64,000 nt of DNA from Treponema phagedenis. Lineage in GTDB: Bacteria > Spirochaetota > Spirochaetia > Treponematales > Treponemataceae. This document shows, piece after piece, positions 16,567 through 23,771 of the stretch. Numbering within the stretch: position 1 is the stretch's first letter; each line of letters opens with the position of its first letter. The stretch spans positions 1,612,001 through 1,676,000 of the forward strand of contig NZ_CP042818.1 in assembly GCF_008153345.1 (NCBI RefSeq). Direction: 5' to 3'. The notes below the pieces were generated by a model, which was given only the letters and a program-made list of their open reading frames with translations, did no database searches and had not been told where the DNA came from. The translations under genes and the position numbers were made by a program.

Positions 16567-18268
16567 AAGCCATATCATCTCCTAATCTATTAAAATATTC
16601 TCTATATTCACTTGAAATACTTATTAGCTCTTCATGATTACCCGAATGGATAATTTGTCCGCATTCCATATAAGATATTTCATCAAAGTCTTTTATGGTT
16701 TCTAACCTATGTGCTGTTTGAATTACAGTTCTTCCCTTGAACAGTTCTTTTAAATTAGAGATTATTCTAAACTCATTTTCTCTATCAAGTGAGCTTGTAG
16801 GTTCATCTAGCAAAATTATAGAGGCATTTCTTAAAAAAGCTCTTGCTATTGCAATTCTGCTTTTCTGTCCACCTGATAGTTCAAAGCCCCCTTCTCCAAT
16901 TTTTGTATAAATCCCATCGCTTAATGAGGATATAAAATCGTAAATGTTAGCCTTTTTCAAAGCATCTATAACTTCATCCTCAGTAGTGTTTTTCTTGGAT
17001 ATTCTTATATTCTCAAATACTGAGTTGCTAAATATATGATTTTTTTGCAAAATAATACACATTTTGCTTTTTATTTTCTTTAAATTCTCTGTCTCAGCTA
17101 TATTCAATCCAAATACAAAAGCTTCACCTTGAAAGTTATTTAAAAATCCACTAAGGCATTTTATTATTGTGCTTTTACCAGATCCACTGCTCCCAATTAG
17201 AGCTAACTTATGCCCCTCTTTTATTCTTAGATTAATATTTTTAAGAACTCTACCTTTGCTTTGAGGATATTTGTAAGATAAATCCTCGGTAAAAACAATA
17301 TAATCTGAATCAGAAATAATTTTATCTGATTTATCTAAACTTCTATAATTTTCAGAACACTTAATATAAGTCGAAATTTTTTCCTTATATACCTTTGCCT
17401 TTGCCATTTTTAAAAATGACCCATGAAGTGTGCTTATTGAATTGTAAATGATAAACAATATGAATGCATTTGTAATAACTATATTCATATCTAATTTCTT
17501 AATTATCATATATCTAAATAAAATTATTAATGATAATAATTTTATTATATTTAGAACTACATCCTTAAATAATTGTGATAATGTCGTTAGATAAACAAAG
17601 CCCATAGATGCTTGTTTAAGCAATTTAGATTTGTTTTTAAGTTTAGATTTGTAAAAATCCACACCATTTAAAGACTTTAAGGTTTCCGATCCATTCAATG
17701 CATCCATCGACATCATAGAATATTCTTCATTGATTTGCCCTTCACTTTGGCTGCTTTTGGAAATTAATGGATCAAATATCTTCTCAAGTAAAAAGATAAT
17801 TGCTAGCGTGGCAACAAATAAAAAAGCAAGTTTGTAATTTACATAGAGCATATACAAAGTCCCACATATTAAAAGAGTGAGCTTAAATATTAGATCTGGC
17901 AAGGCTTCAAAATAATAAACCCCCATCCATTCTATTCCTATCCATAAATCAGTGGTTAGTTCTCCAGTATGCTTTGAATCATCAATGTTCTTAGTAAGAA
18001 AAATAGCCTCAATAAATTCTCTTCTAATTTTATTTTTGAATTTTCCATGCAAATTTTCATTTTTTCTCTTAAGATAGAATAAGATTACATATAAAAATGC
18101 TTTTACTATCAAAATATACATTAACATCTTAGTATTGGCAGAATTATTAGTCCAAACTAGATCGTATGAGATATTAATAACAGCTATGTTTGAAATACAG
18201 TCCAAAATCAAAAACAATAAATATAAAATCATTGATATATTTCTGCTACTTTTTTTAAAAAGCTTCAT
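16556..18268 (-). CDS. Exporter-fold ABC half-transporter 1 (YbtP/IrtA-like)
   Basis: A protein of about 570 residues: six membrane helices, then an ATPase domain with Walker A GSSGSGKST near residue 360, signature LSGGQKSR near 462, Walker B IILLDEPTSSLD near 482 and H-loop TAHRLE. Both ATP sites of the pair look catalytically competent. The start ATG at 18268 has AGGTG 4 bases upstream and lies 7 bases after the cyclodehydratase stop. No C39 peptidase domain is present, so it is not a leader-cleaving bacteriocin exporter; leader removal, if it happens, must come from another protease. Confidence 0.85.
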   Translation of the reverse strand: MKLFKKSSRNISMILYLLFLILDCISNIAVINISYDLVWTNNSANTKMLMYILIVKAFLYVILFYLKRKNENLHGKFKNKIRREFIEAIFLTKNIDDSKHTGELTTDLWIGIEWMGVYYFEALPDLIFKLTLLICGTLYMLYVNYKLAFLFVATLAIIFLLEKIFDPLISKSSQSEGQINEEYSMMSMDALNGSETLKSLNGVDFYKSKLKNKSKLLKQASMGFVYLTTLSQLFKDVVLNIIKLLSLIILFRYMIIKKLDMNIVITNAFILFIIYNSISTLHGSFLKMAKAKVYKEKISTYIKCSENYRSLDKSDKIISDSDYIVFTEDLSYKYPQSKGRVLKNINLRIKEGHKLALIGSSGSGKSTIIKCLSGFLNNFQGEAFVFGLNIAETENLKKIKSKMCIILQKNHIFSNSVFENIRISKKNTTEDEVIDALKKANIYDFISSLSDGIYTKIGEGGFELSGGQKSRIAIARAFLRNASIILLDEPTSSLDRENEFRIISNLKELFKGRTVIQTAHRLETIKDFDEISYMECGQIIHSGNHEELISISSEYREYFNRLGDDMAYEE

Positions 18269-18275
18269 ATTACAC

Positions 18276-20513
18276 CTAATGAGGGTAATCACCTAAAAAC
18301 AAATCTGTATATTTAACTCCCTCATCTGAATATCCCATAATTTTTTTAAATTTTAACATTCTATTGCTTGGGCATAATAGAGGTTCAGACACTATTTGTA
18401 TATCACCAGTTACTACTACTTTTACTGAAGGAATTCCTCCTAGATTTTGATTTGTTAAATCAACAAAAAGAACATCTCCATTGGTCGCTTTATTTACTTT
18501 TGAAACAACAAAATTTAAGGTTTCTTCTAATGTTTCAAATTTACTTTGTTTGAACTCATCCATGCTTTTCATTTTTTCTGAATTAAGATCCATATCTTTG
18601 AATTTAAAATACCCTAAATTAAAGATACTATCTCTGCTATTAATCAAGCCTGTAAGGTTTTTCCTCCCATACTCTGTAATTCTAGATTGAATAGGTGGTA
18701 ATTTACCTTGGACAGCTTCAGTAATAGATCTCTCTAACGCAATCTCCGGATCTATGGATGATCCAAATCCATTTGTTGCATACTCTATATAATTATTTTC
18801 ATCAATAATCCATGTTCGTATTGTAGGTATATCTATATCATTGGTATAGTCTCTACTTATAATTCTAAATCCTTCATTCTGTATTTTGCTGATAAGATCT
18901 TTTGTAGTTTCTTTTTTTACAGTAGAATAATCTATTATTGGTAATTTTATAATATTTGATTGTCCAATACACCAAGCATCATGTTCTATAACTTCAAAAA
19001 GTCCTTGTAATATTGCATCTTCAATAGTGACTCCAGAGGATAATCCTGATGAACCGACTGGAACAAAGTCTCCTTTGAACTTAACTCCAGTTAAGAAGAC
19101 TCTTGAAGCAGGTATAAGTTTAGGCTGATTGCTTATTAATGACTGCCCCCATACCCAATCTACTTCCATATTTTCATCATAGTCTTCATATCTATCATAT
19201 ATTTGCTTAATTTGATTTGTTGTAGATGAAATATCTATAATATGATTTTTAATATCACTTGGTTTTGCTCGTAGTAAAGGTATATCACCATAATAATGAG
19301 AGCTTAATCTTTCCATAAGCTCAAACGTGCACGAAAACAAGGCTTGCTGCTCTGTTATTCCCTTGCCAAATGAACGCTGATATTGAATAAAATAAGGAGT
19401 GTTATTCTTATGTGTTACATCCACATTTGCTCTATATACTGGAAGTATATTTTTTAATTTGTTATTAACTCGTGTAAGGTTAATATTAATATTTATTTTA
19501 TTTAATGCTTTTTCTATAGTATTTTGTGTTTCTTCAGGACTTACGCTTCTAAGACCACCTTTAAAATATTTTATCTCTTTACTGCTATCATTAAATAATT
19601 TAATTGATCTAGGAACTACTACGTTTTTACTTTTATCAATCTCTATTAATTCTCTTGTCATTCCATTACAAGCACTACAATTAGTCGTTGGATAGTATAC
19701 GCATGTTTTAAGCTCTTTACTTTTCAGATCCCAGATTTCTTCTTTTTGGAAATAATAAAAGTTAACTTTATTCTTTCTTAAATTAAGAATATCGCTTTCA
19801 ATTTTATCTAAACATAAATTAAATAAAGTTTTGTTGCTATAAAAATCTAGATTTTTAGACACATAAAGATTTTTAATGTTTTCTATGCTTATTTTATTTT
19901 CAGAATTTTCATTTAACCTATCTATATGATGTTGTATAATGCACTCATAACAGGCACTTTTCATTGGGAATATAAATGGCCCACTAATTAAATTAACTCC
20001 ATCATTTCTTAAAATTACAAAAGGAATATTTGCATTAGTCAATAATTTATTTAACCATATTACATCTTGATATTTAATATTTGATTTTATTAAAAAAATA
20101 CAATCAAAATCAGATGATTTTATTGCTTTTTCTACTTCGTATACATCATTTATAACATCAACATCGATTTTGGAAACAAAAAAATCTTTGATTTCTTTAT
20201 CTATCTCTGTATCAGAAATAAGTAGAATATGAGATTTATCATAATCGTGTGTCGAATTAAGTTCTTTGGAATTCAATAGAATGCCCTCATTAATCAGCAC
20301 GTTAATAAATTGATCTATTTCCTCAATCGAATAATATTTGCCAAATTCCTTGTATATTTCTTCTCTATTGCCAAATTCTTTTACTAAATGTAGTATCTCA
20401 TTCAGTATTTCGTAATCGCATTCAAGAGTTTTGAAACAATTATCTTGATAAATGGCGATTTGATTATTGTTAATTTTAGATACCGAAATTGTGTCATTTA
20501 TTTTAAGATTCAC
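18276..20513 (-). CDS. Fused leader-binding (E1-like) / YcaO azoline cyclodehydratase
   Basis: A 745-residue fusion. Residues 1 to about 290 are the TOMM precursor leader-binding, E1-like part with a zinc site of two CxxC pairs (ACYECI near 185 and NCSACN near 278). Residues from about 300 to the end are a YcaO domain with the ATP/Mg-binding glutamate motifs ELMERLSSHYYGD (about 396), GLFEVIEHDAW (about 506) and SITEAVQGK (about 594). Such enzymes turn Cys, Ser and Thr of a bound precursor into thiazolines or oxazolines by ATP-driven phosphorylation of the amide. The C terminus is LFLGDYPH, without the PxPxP ending of many TOMM YcaO proteins. No oxidase (SagB/McbC type) is encoded nearby, so azoline rings should remain unoxidised. 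The start is a GTG with GGAGG 6 bases upstream. Confidence 0.88.
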   Translation of the reverse strand: MNLKINDTISVSKINNNQIAIYQDNCFKTLECDYEILNEILHLVKEFGNREEIYKEFGKYYSIEEIDQFINVLINEGILLNSKELNSTHDYDKSHILLISDTEIDKEIKDFFVSKIDVDVINDVYEVEKAIKSSDFDCIFLIKSNIKYQDVIWLNKLLTNANIPFVILRNDGVNLISGPFIFPMKSACYECIIQHHIDRLNENSENKISIENIKNLYVSKNLDFYSNKTLFNLCLDKIESDILNLRKNKVNFYYFQKEEIWDLKSKELKTCVYYPTTNCSACNGMTRELIEIDKSKNVVVPRSIKLFNDSSKEIKYFKGGLRSVSPEETQNTIEKALNKINININLTRVNNKLKNILPVYRANVDVTHKNNTPYFIQYQRSFGKGITEQQALFSCTFELMERLSSHYYGDIPLLRAKPSDIKNHIIDISSTTNQIKQIYDRYEDYDENMEVDWVWGQSLISNQPKLIPASRVFLTGVKFKGDFVPVGSSGLSSGVTIEDAILQGLFEVIEHDAWCIGQSNIIKLPIIDYSTVKKETTKDLISKIQNEGFRIISRDYTNDIDIPTIRTWIIDENNYIEYATNGFGSSIDPEIALERSITEAVQGKLPPIQSRITEYGRKNLTGLINSRDSIFNLGYFKFKDMDLNSEKMKSMDEFKQSKFETLEETLNFVVSKVNKATNGDVLFVDLTNQNLGGIPSVKVVVTGDIQIVSEPLLCPSNRMLKFKKIMGYSDEGVKYTDLFLGDYPH

Positions 20514-20541
20514 ATCTTACCTCCAATATGAATAGTTAATT

Positions 20542-20737
20542 TGTGGCATTTAAGATTTAATTTTTATTAATTAGATCTCAGTGTGTGAGAACAAGAATCA
20601 ACGCTTGATTGATTATAGTTAACATTTTTTTCGCTGTTCACTTTTATTTTCATTCCCGCATACCTCCTTTATTAAATTACAAGTATTATTTTAAATAATA
20701 GTATCTACATTTGTTTTTATTAATCTTAAATGCCACA
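20542..20737. repeat. 16-base inverted repeat flanking the precursor peptide gene
   Basis: TGTGGCATTTAAGATT at 20542-20557 and its exact complement at 20722-20737 enclose the 28-codon gene. In the transcript the two arms could pair and place the peptide gene in a large loop. The downstream arm ends 24 bases before the GGAGG of the cyclodehydratase gene. This could set the ratio of precursor to enzyme or protect the peptide message. Confidence 0.7.
20567..20653 (-). CDS. 28-residue putative precursor peptide of the YcaO operon
   Basis: The ATG at 20653 has AAAGGAGG 9 bases upstream, one of the strongest ribosome binding sites in the window, and the frame runs 28 codons to TAA. The first half is Lys/Asn-rich (MKIKVNSEKNVNYNQ) and would serve as leader; the second half, SSVDSCSHTLRSN, holds five Ser, one Cys and one Thr, the residues a YcaO cyclodehydratase converts to azolines. 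It is the first gene after a Fur-like promoter and lies 53 bases before the cyclodehydratase gene, the usual place for a precursor. Ring positions and the cleavage site are inference. The chance that so well placed a frame is accidental seems low. Confidence 0.75.
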   Translation of the reverse strand: MKIKVNSEKNVNYNQSSVDSCSHTLRSN

Positions 20738-20779
20738 TTTATATTTGGTTAAATGAAAGATACTATCATTTAATTATAG

Positions 20780-20820
20780 ATTATAGCACATTTTGCTCCT
20801 GATAGCAATAATTATTATCA
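20780..20820 (-). promoter_or_regulatory. Operon B promoter with overlapping Fur-box-like operator
   Basis: On the minus strand TTGCTA (20803-20808), 17 bases, TATAAT (20780-20785) form a strong promoter. The stretch at 20800-20820 reads TGATAATAATTATTGC then TATCA. Against the 19-base Fur box GATAATGATAATCATTATC, 15 positions agree on one strand; against the 7-1-7 form, 12 of 14. The box covers the -35 element, so bound repressor would block polymerase. This links the operon to iron starvation. Confidence 0.65.
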
Positions 20821-20929
20821 TTTACTAAGTTTTATTAATTAATCTCTCTTCACGAATATTAGTTATAATCCTGATTTTTATCTGCAATTTGCTATTTATC
20901 CCAATAATATCTATTCTTCTCTAATTTGA

Positions 20930-21178
20930 AAACTATCAACTGATAGAAAAGCACACTCATCTAAGGGTTATGAAGTCTGGGCAATAAAACACAATATCAA
21001 AACAATGGCTAATTCAATAATAAAACTTAGAGAGCAAGGCATTGATTCAATTACCCAACTAGATGATCTAATCAAAAAATCTTCCGATGATAGACAAGAC
21101 TTGTTAGATAATATAAAGGCAGTCCGAAGACTGCCGACATTTATCTCTCTGTACCTTTGCTATGGTCTTTCTTATTAG
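20930..21178 (+). pseudogene. Relaxase C-terminal fragment
   Basis: A short open stretch on the plus strand encodes DRKAHSSKGYEVWAIKHNIK followed by TMANSIIKLREQGIDSITQL and DDLIKKSSDDRQDLLDNIK, which I recognise as the C-terminal region of Firmicutes conjugative-element relaxases. There is no start and the ending is abnormal (RRLPTFIS before TAG). It runs opposite to all neighbours, so it is a leftover of another element brought in by rearrangement. The space from 20821 to 20929 shows nothing. Confidence 0.6.
21108..21135 (-). terminator. Hairpin with TTCG loop, minus-strand terminator
   Basis: On the minus strand GGCAGTC-TTCG-GACTGCC is followed by TTTATATTAT. The very stable loop and the following T-rich run suggest a terminator for the short genes at 21190-21531. 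It lies inside the relaxase fragment of the other strand. Confidence 0.5.
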
Positions 21179-21189
21179 ACTTAGTTTTG

Positions 21190-21309
21190 TCATCTATACT
21201 TAAAGCTTTTTATTTTACCAGTCCCTTGATCAACATTTTCTTCAGCTTCATCAAATCCTAATACTAATTTCGCATAATCCCTAACTTGGTCTTCTGTACT
21301 TAAAGTCAT
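21190..21309 (-). CDS. 39-residue hypothetical protein of a conjugative element
   Basis: A frame from the ATG at 21309 to TGA encodes a small acidic protein beginning MTLSTEDQVRDYAKLVLGFD and ending in a basic KIKSFKYR. It follows the broken regulator gene by 3 bases with AGGAAT upstream, so the two were probably one transcription unit. It may be complete or the start of a longer lost protein. I do not recognise a family; the composition resembles small orfs near regulators in Firmicutes conjugative elements. Confidence 0.4.
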   Translation of the reverse strand: MTLSTEDQVRDYAKLVLGFDEAEENVDQGTGKIKSFKYR

Positions 21310-21312
21310 TTA

Positions 21313-21531
21313 CTATTCCTCGTCACTAAAATTATCTTCAAAACTAATGATATCATTAGGAGTGCAATCTAATGCATTACATATTTTTTCTAAATTCTTA
21401 AATGTAACTAGTTTATCTTTGCCCATTTGTGCCATGACATTTGTTGTAAGTCCTGCCATGGCTATTACATCTGTTTTTTTTTATCCTTTTTTTGCTAGTT
21501 GTATCCATAGTGGTTTATAGTTAAGTGCCAT
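21313..21531 (-). pseudogene. XRE-family (Cro/CI-type) regulator with in-frame stop
   Basis: The frame begins MALNYKPLWIQLAKKG and then meets TAA at codon 17, in an A-rich stretch where relatives read Ile. It continues in the same frame as KKTDVIAMAGLTTNVMAQMG, LVTFKNLEKICNALDCTPND and on to TAG. The whole matches small helix-turn-helix regulators such as the one at 24632-24844. A restart at an internal ATG could give about 48 residues lacking the first helix. It is most likely non-functional. Confidence 0.7.
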
Positions 21532-21648
21532 AATATCCCTCTTTTTCTCTTTATTAGATTTATTTAATTATAGCATAAATATTGATTTCATTCAATCTTA
21601 CATTGATTTAGTGTTTTGTTTTAGAGAATTTGTTGTGTTATTCCGTCC

Positions 21649-21807
21649 TTATTTTGCCATAAATTGCTTGATTCCCTGCGATTTTGCACACGGATTGTCA
21701 TGGCCATATCCTTCCATTAAGTTAATAACACCCCATGCTCCAAGTCCTGCTCCTACTGCCATTACCAAAATCTTTAATACATTAACTGCCTGTGTAAAAA
21801 ATTCCAT
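21649..21807 (-). CDS. Maff2-family small membrane protein
   Basis: A 52-residue protein with one long hydrophobic segment (LKILVMAVGAGLGAWGVINL) then EGYGHDNPCAKSQGIKQFMAK. This is the Maff2 family, found in conjugation modules of Firmicutes elements, usually near TrbL/VirB6-type genes. AGGAGG lies 7 bases before the ATG at 21807, and the gene directly follows the SSB-like fragment. Most family members are a little longer, so the C terminus may be clipped. The rest of the conjugation module is absent from the window. Confidence 0.7.
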   Translation of the reverse strand: MEFFTQAVNVLKILVMAVGAGLGAWGVINLMEGYGHDNPCAKSQGIKQFMAK

Positions 21808-21810
21808 AAT

Positions 21811-22035
21811 TTATTCCTCCTCGTTTTCTTCTTTTTTTTCAATCTTGTTATATGACTTCACTACAAAGTTTTTGTAAGTCTTTCCCTCTTTTTCACGCTT
21901 CTTAAAGTAGCCAAAGATATGAATCAAATCGCCTTTTTCAAAGTCCTTTGCCTTCTCTGATTTTTCTCCATAGGCTGCACAGTTGATATACTCCAGGACA
22001 CCCTTTAGGGTGTATAAATGCGCCCTTATAAACAA
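21811..22035 (-). pseudogene. SSB-like protein, 5' end replaced by oriT sequence
   Basis: From residue 14 on, the frame reads LEYINCAAYGEKSEKAKDFE and GDLIHIFGYFKKREK, the C-terminal half of an OB-fold single-strand binding protein of conjugative elements, with an acidic tail (KKEENEEE). The first 13 codons are translated from the oriT core, so the normal N terminus is missing. The junction is at about 21998. It marks a recombination or integration event exactly at the transfer origin. Confidence 0.6.
21999..22028 (+). other. oriT: Predicted oriT core, IncQ/RSF1010-like (copy 3)
   Basis: The inverted repeat CACCCTTTAGGGTG is followed by TATAAATGCG/CCCTTA; the predicted nick is after 22022. 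It differs from the other two copies by one base. The left border coincides with the break in the SSB-like gene, and a DUF3847 gene lies to the right as in the other modules. Confidence 0.6.
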
Positions 22036-22047
22036 GGGACTATTCCT

Positions 22048-22359
22048 CTATGTCCATTTCTTCCTCTTGGTTTCTGTATTTTTATATGCTCTTTTTTCTC
22101 GCTTTTCTATGATTTTTAGGATTTTTTGATTGATTGCTTCTTTGATATTTGGAAATGTGATGAGCTGATAAAATTCATCTTTGGTAAAGTCTTTGCTTTC
22201 GGTAAAGATACTTTCAAAGACTGCTCCTTTTTGATAAAGGCGTCTATCTCTCTTTTTTCGTTCTTCCTGTTTCTGCTGAATAATGAGCTTTTTTCTTTTG
22301 TTTTGTAACTGCTTGATTTCTTCTTCTGCCATTAAAATTTTTTCATCTATATTTTTCAT
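22048..22359 (-). CDS. DUF3847-family mobile-element protein (third type)
   Basis: A 103-residue charged protein with a Lys/Glu-rich helical N terminus and the family segment RRLYQKGAVFESIF near residue 40. It is clearly related to the products at 1528 and 8791 but has diverged, so this module is not a recent duplicate. AAAGGA lies close before the ATG at 22359. It sits between oriT copy 3 and a terminator hairpin, the same layout as module B. The role is unknown. Confidence 0.75.
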   Translation of the reverse strand: MKNIDEKILMAEEEIKQLQNKRKKLIIQQKQEERKKRDRRLYQKGAVFESIFTESKDFTKDEFYQLITFPNIKEAINQKILKIIEKREKRAYKNTETKRKKWT

Positions 22360-22389
22360 TTTCTTTGTCCTTTCTTTTTAATTATGAGC

Positions 22390-22421
22390 AACAAAAAAGA
22401 GATAACATTTCTGCTATCTCA
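22390..22421 (-). terminator. Terminator hairpin upstream of DUF3847 (third copy)
   Basis: On the minus strand GAGATA and TATCTC pair around a 10-base loop and are followed by TTTTTTG. It would end the restriction-modification transcript and matches the hairpins placed before the other mobile-element genes. Confidence 0.55.
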
Positions 22422-22466
22422 ACAATAAACTTCTGTCTGTACTACATAAAAATATGCTTTTAGGTT

Positions 22467-23771
22467 TTATATGTTTTGTAAATTAAATATCCATTTAAGC
22501 CATGAATAAACTGAACTGGAACGTCTAACTATCTGCCCCTCATTACACACATTATTTTCTCTCATAATATTTTGAATTTCTTCTTTTGTAGGTAACTCTC
22601 CACTATTATAAACTTTTATAAATAGCTTATTAAATATTTCATGTTCTAAAATCAAACTGACCAACTTTAATTGGCGTTCTTTATATCTAAGTTTTACTGT
22701 ATCTTTTCCTAATTTGGATAATGAAACTTTTTTTACTATCTTTTCTTCGTCTTCAACATCTTTCTTTTCAAACAATCCAAGATACTTACCAGCATTGTAA
22801 TAATAATCTGACTGTCTTAAATCAAATTCCATAGTTTCAGCAATTTCTTCTGTGGTTTTATTTTCTTCAAATAAAATCTCCATTAGTGATATAATTCTTT
22901 CAAAAGAATTAGCCTGTATAAAAGGAATATTAGTATTATTTTGATTATCATCATAAATAACTTTTACATCCGAATACACATCATAAAGTTCATTTAAAGC
23001 AATGTCTGTATCTTGTAAAGAATAATTTTTAGATTTAACCAATCTTATTGATGAATAGTTGTCTTTATCTTCAAACACATATTCAAATAGTCTATATATC
23101 TGATTTGAATAAATAGAAAAAACGAGTCTAATAGGCTTGACAACTTTACTTGCCCACAATCTATACGGATAATAAAGCTGTCTGATGTGAAAATCCGGAT
23201 GAACAACATTTTTTGCTTCTAAAATAACAACGGAATTATTATTTTCCATTCCTCCATCAATTTCACATTGTGCATTTTTTACGTCAACTTTAAAAGAACT
23301 CCCTCTATGTCTATCTACACGAAAACTGAAAATTCCTGTTCCCATTCTTCCATTAAATGTGGCAACATTATCATCTTCATCTAAAAAATCATCTAATATT
23401 TTTGAAAGCATTAAAACATTAATCGCATTCGCCTCCGATGATATATTACCAATATCAATAGTTTCATATTCTGGAATTTCAACTTTTTGCATTTCTGTTA
23501 TATGTTCCCCTAATTCAGGAATTGGTTCATACAACTTAAAATCACTTAAAACATATCCGTTTCTACTAATTGACAAAATATTAATATTGTGCTTTTTGAA
23601 AATACTGGGCAAATTTTCAGAACTGTCCCACTTCGCCATTAATCGTGGTTCCTTAAATTTTTTTATTTGATTGGCAGTAATGAAAAACGCACCCTCGCTC
23701 TGAATTTTATTGAGAATATCATATTTTTCAAAAAGTTTACTCCAAGCTTCATTCACATTCATTTTAATCAT
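22467..23771 (-). CDS. Type II restriction endonuclease (PD-(D/E)xK-like)
   Basis: A 434-residue protein encoded directly after an adenine methylase, whose stop it overlaps (ATGA). A likely nuclease core lies near residues 180-205: an acidic residue in CEIDGGMENN followed by VVILEAKN, which gives the D...ExK pattern. The C-terminal part from about residue 300 looks like a winged-helix region that could read DNA. It would cut unmethylated foreign DNA. The target is probably the site of the partner methylase; which site cannot be read from sequence. A start at the ATG at 23762 is also possible. Confidence 0.7.
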   Translation of the reverse strand: MIKMNVNEAWSKLFEKYDILNKIQSEGAFFITANQIKKFKEPRLMAKWDSSENLPSIFKKHNINILSISRNGYVLSDFKLYEPIPELGEHITEMQKVEIPEYETIDIGNISSEANAINVLMLSKILDDFLDEDDNVATFNGRMGTGIFSFRVDRHRGSSFKVDVKNAQCEIDGGMENNNSVVILEAKNVVHPDFHIRQLYYPYRLWASKVVKPIRLVFSIYSNQIYRLFEYVFEDKDNYSSIRLVKSKNYSLQDTDIALNELYDVYSDVKVIYDDNQNNTNIPFIQANSFERIISLMEILFEENKTTEEIAETMEFDLRQSDYYYNAGKYLGLFEKKDVEDEEKIVKKVSLSKLGKDTVKLRYKERQLKLVSLILEHEIFNKLFIKVYNSGELPTKEEIQNIMRENNVCNEGQIVRRSSSVYSWLKWIFNLQNI

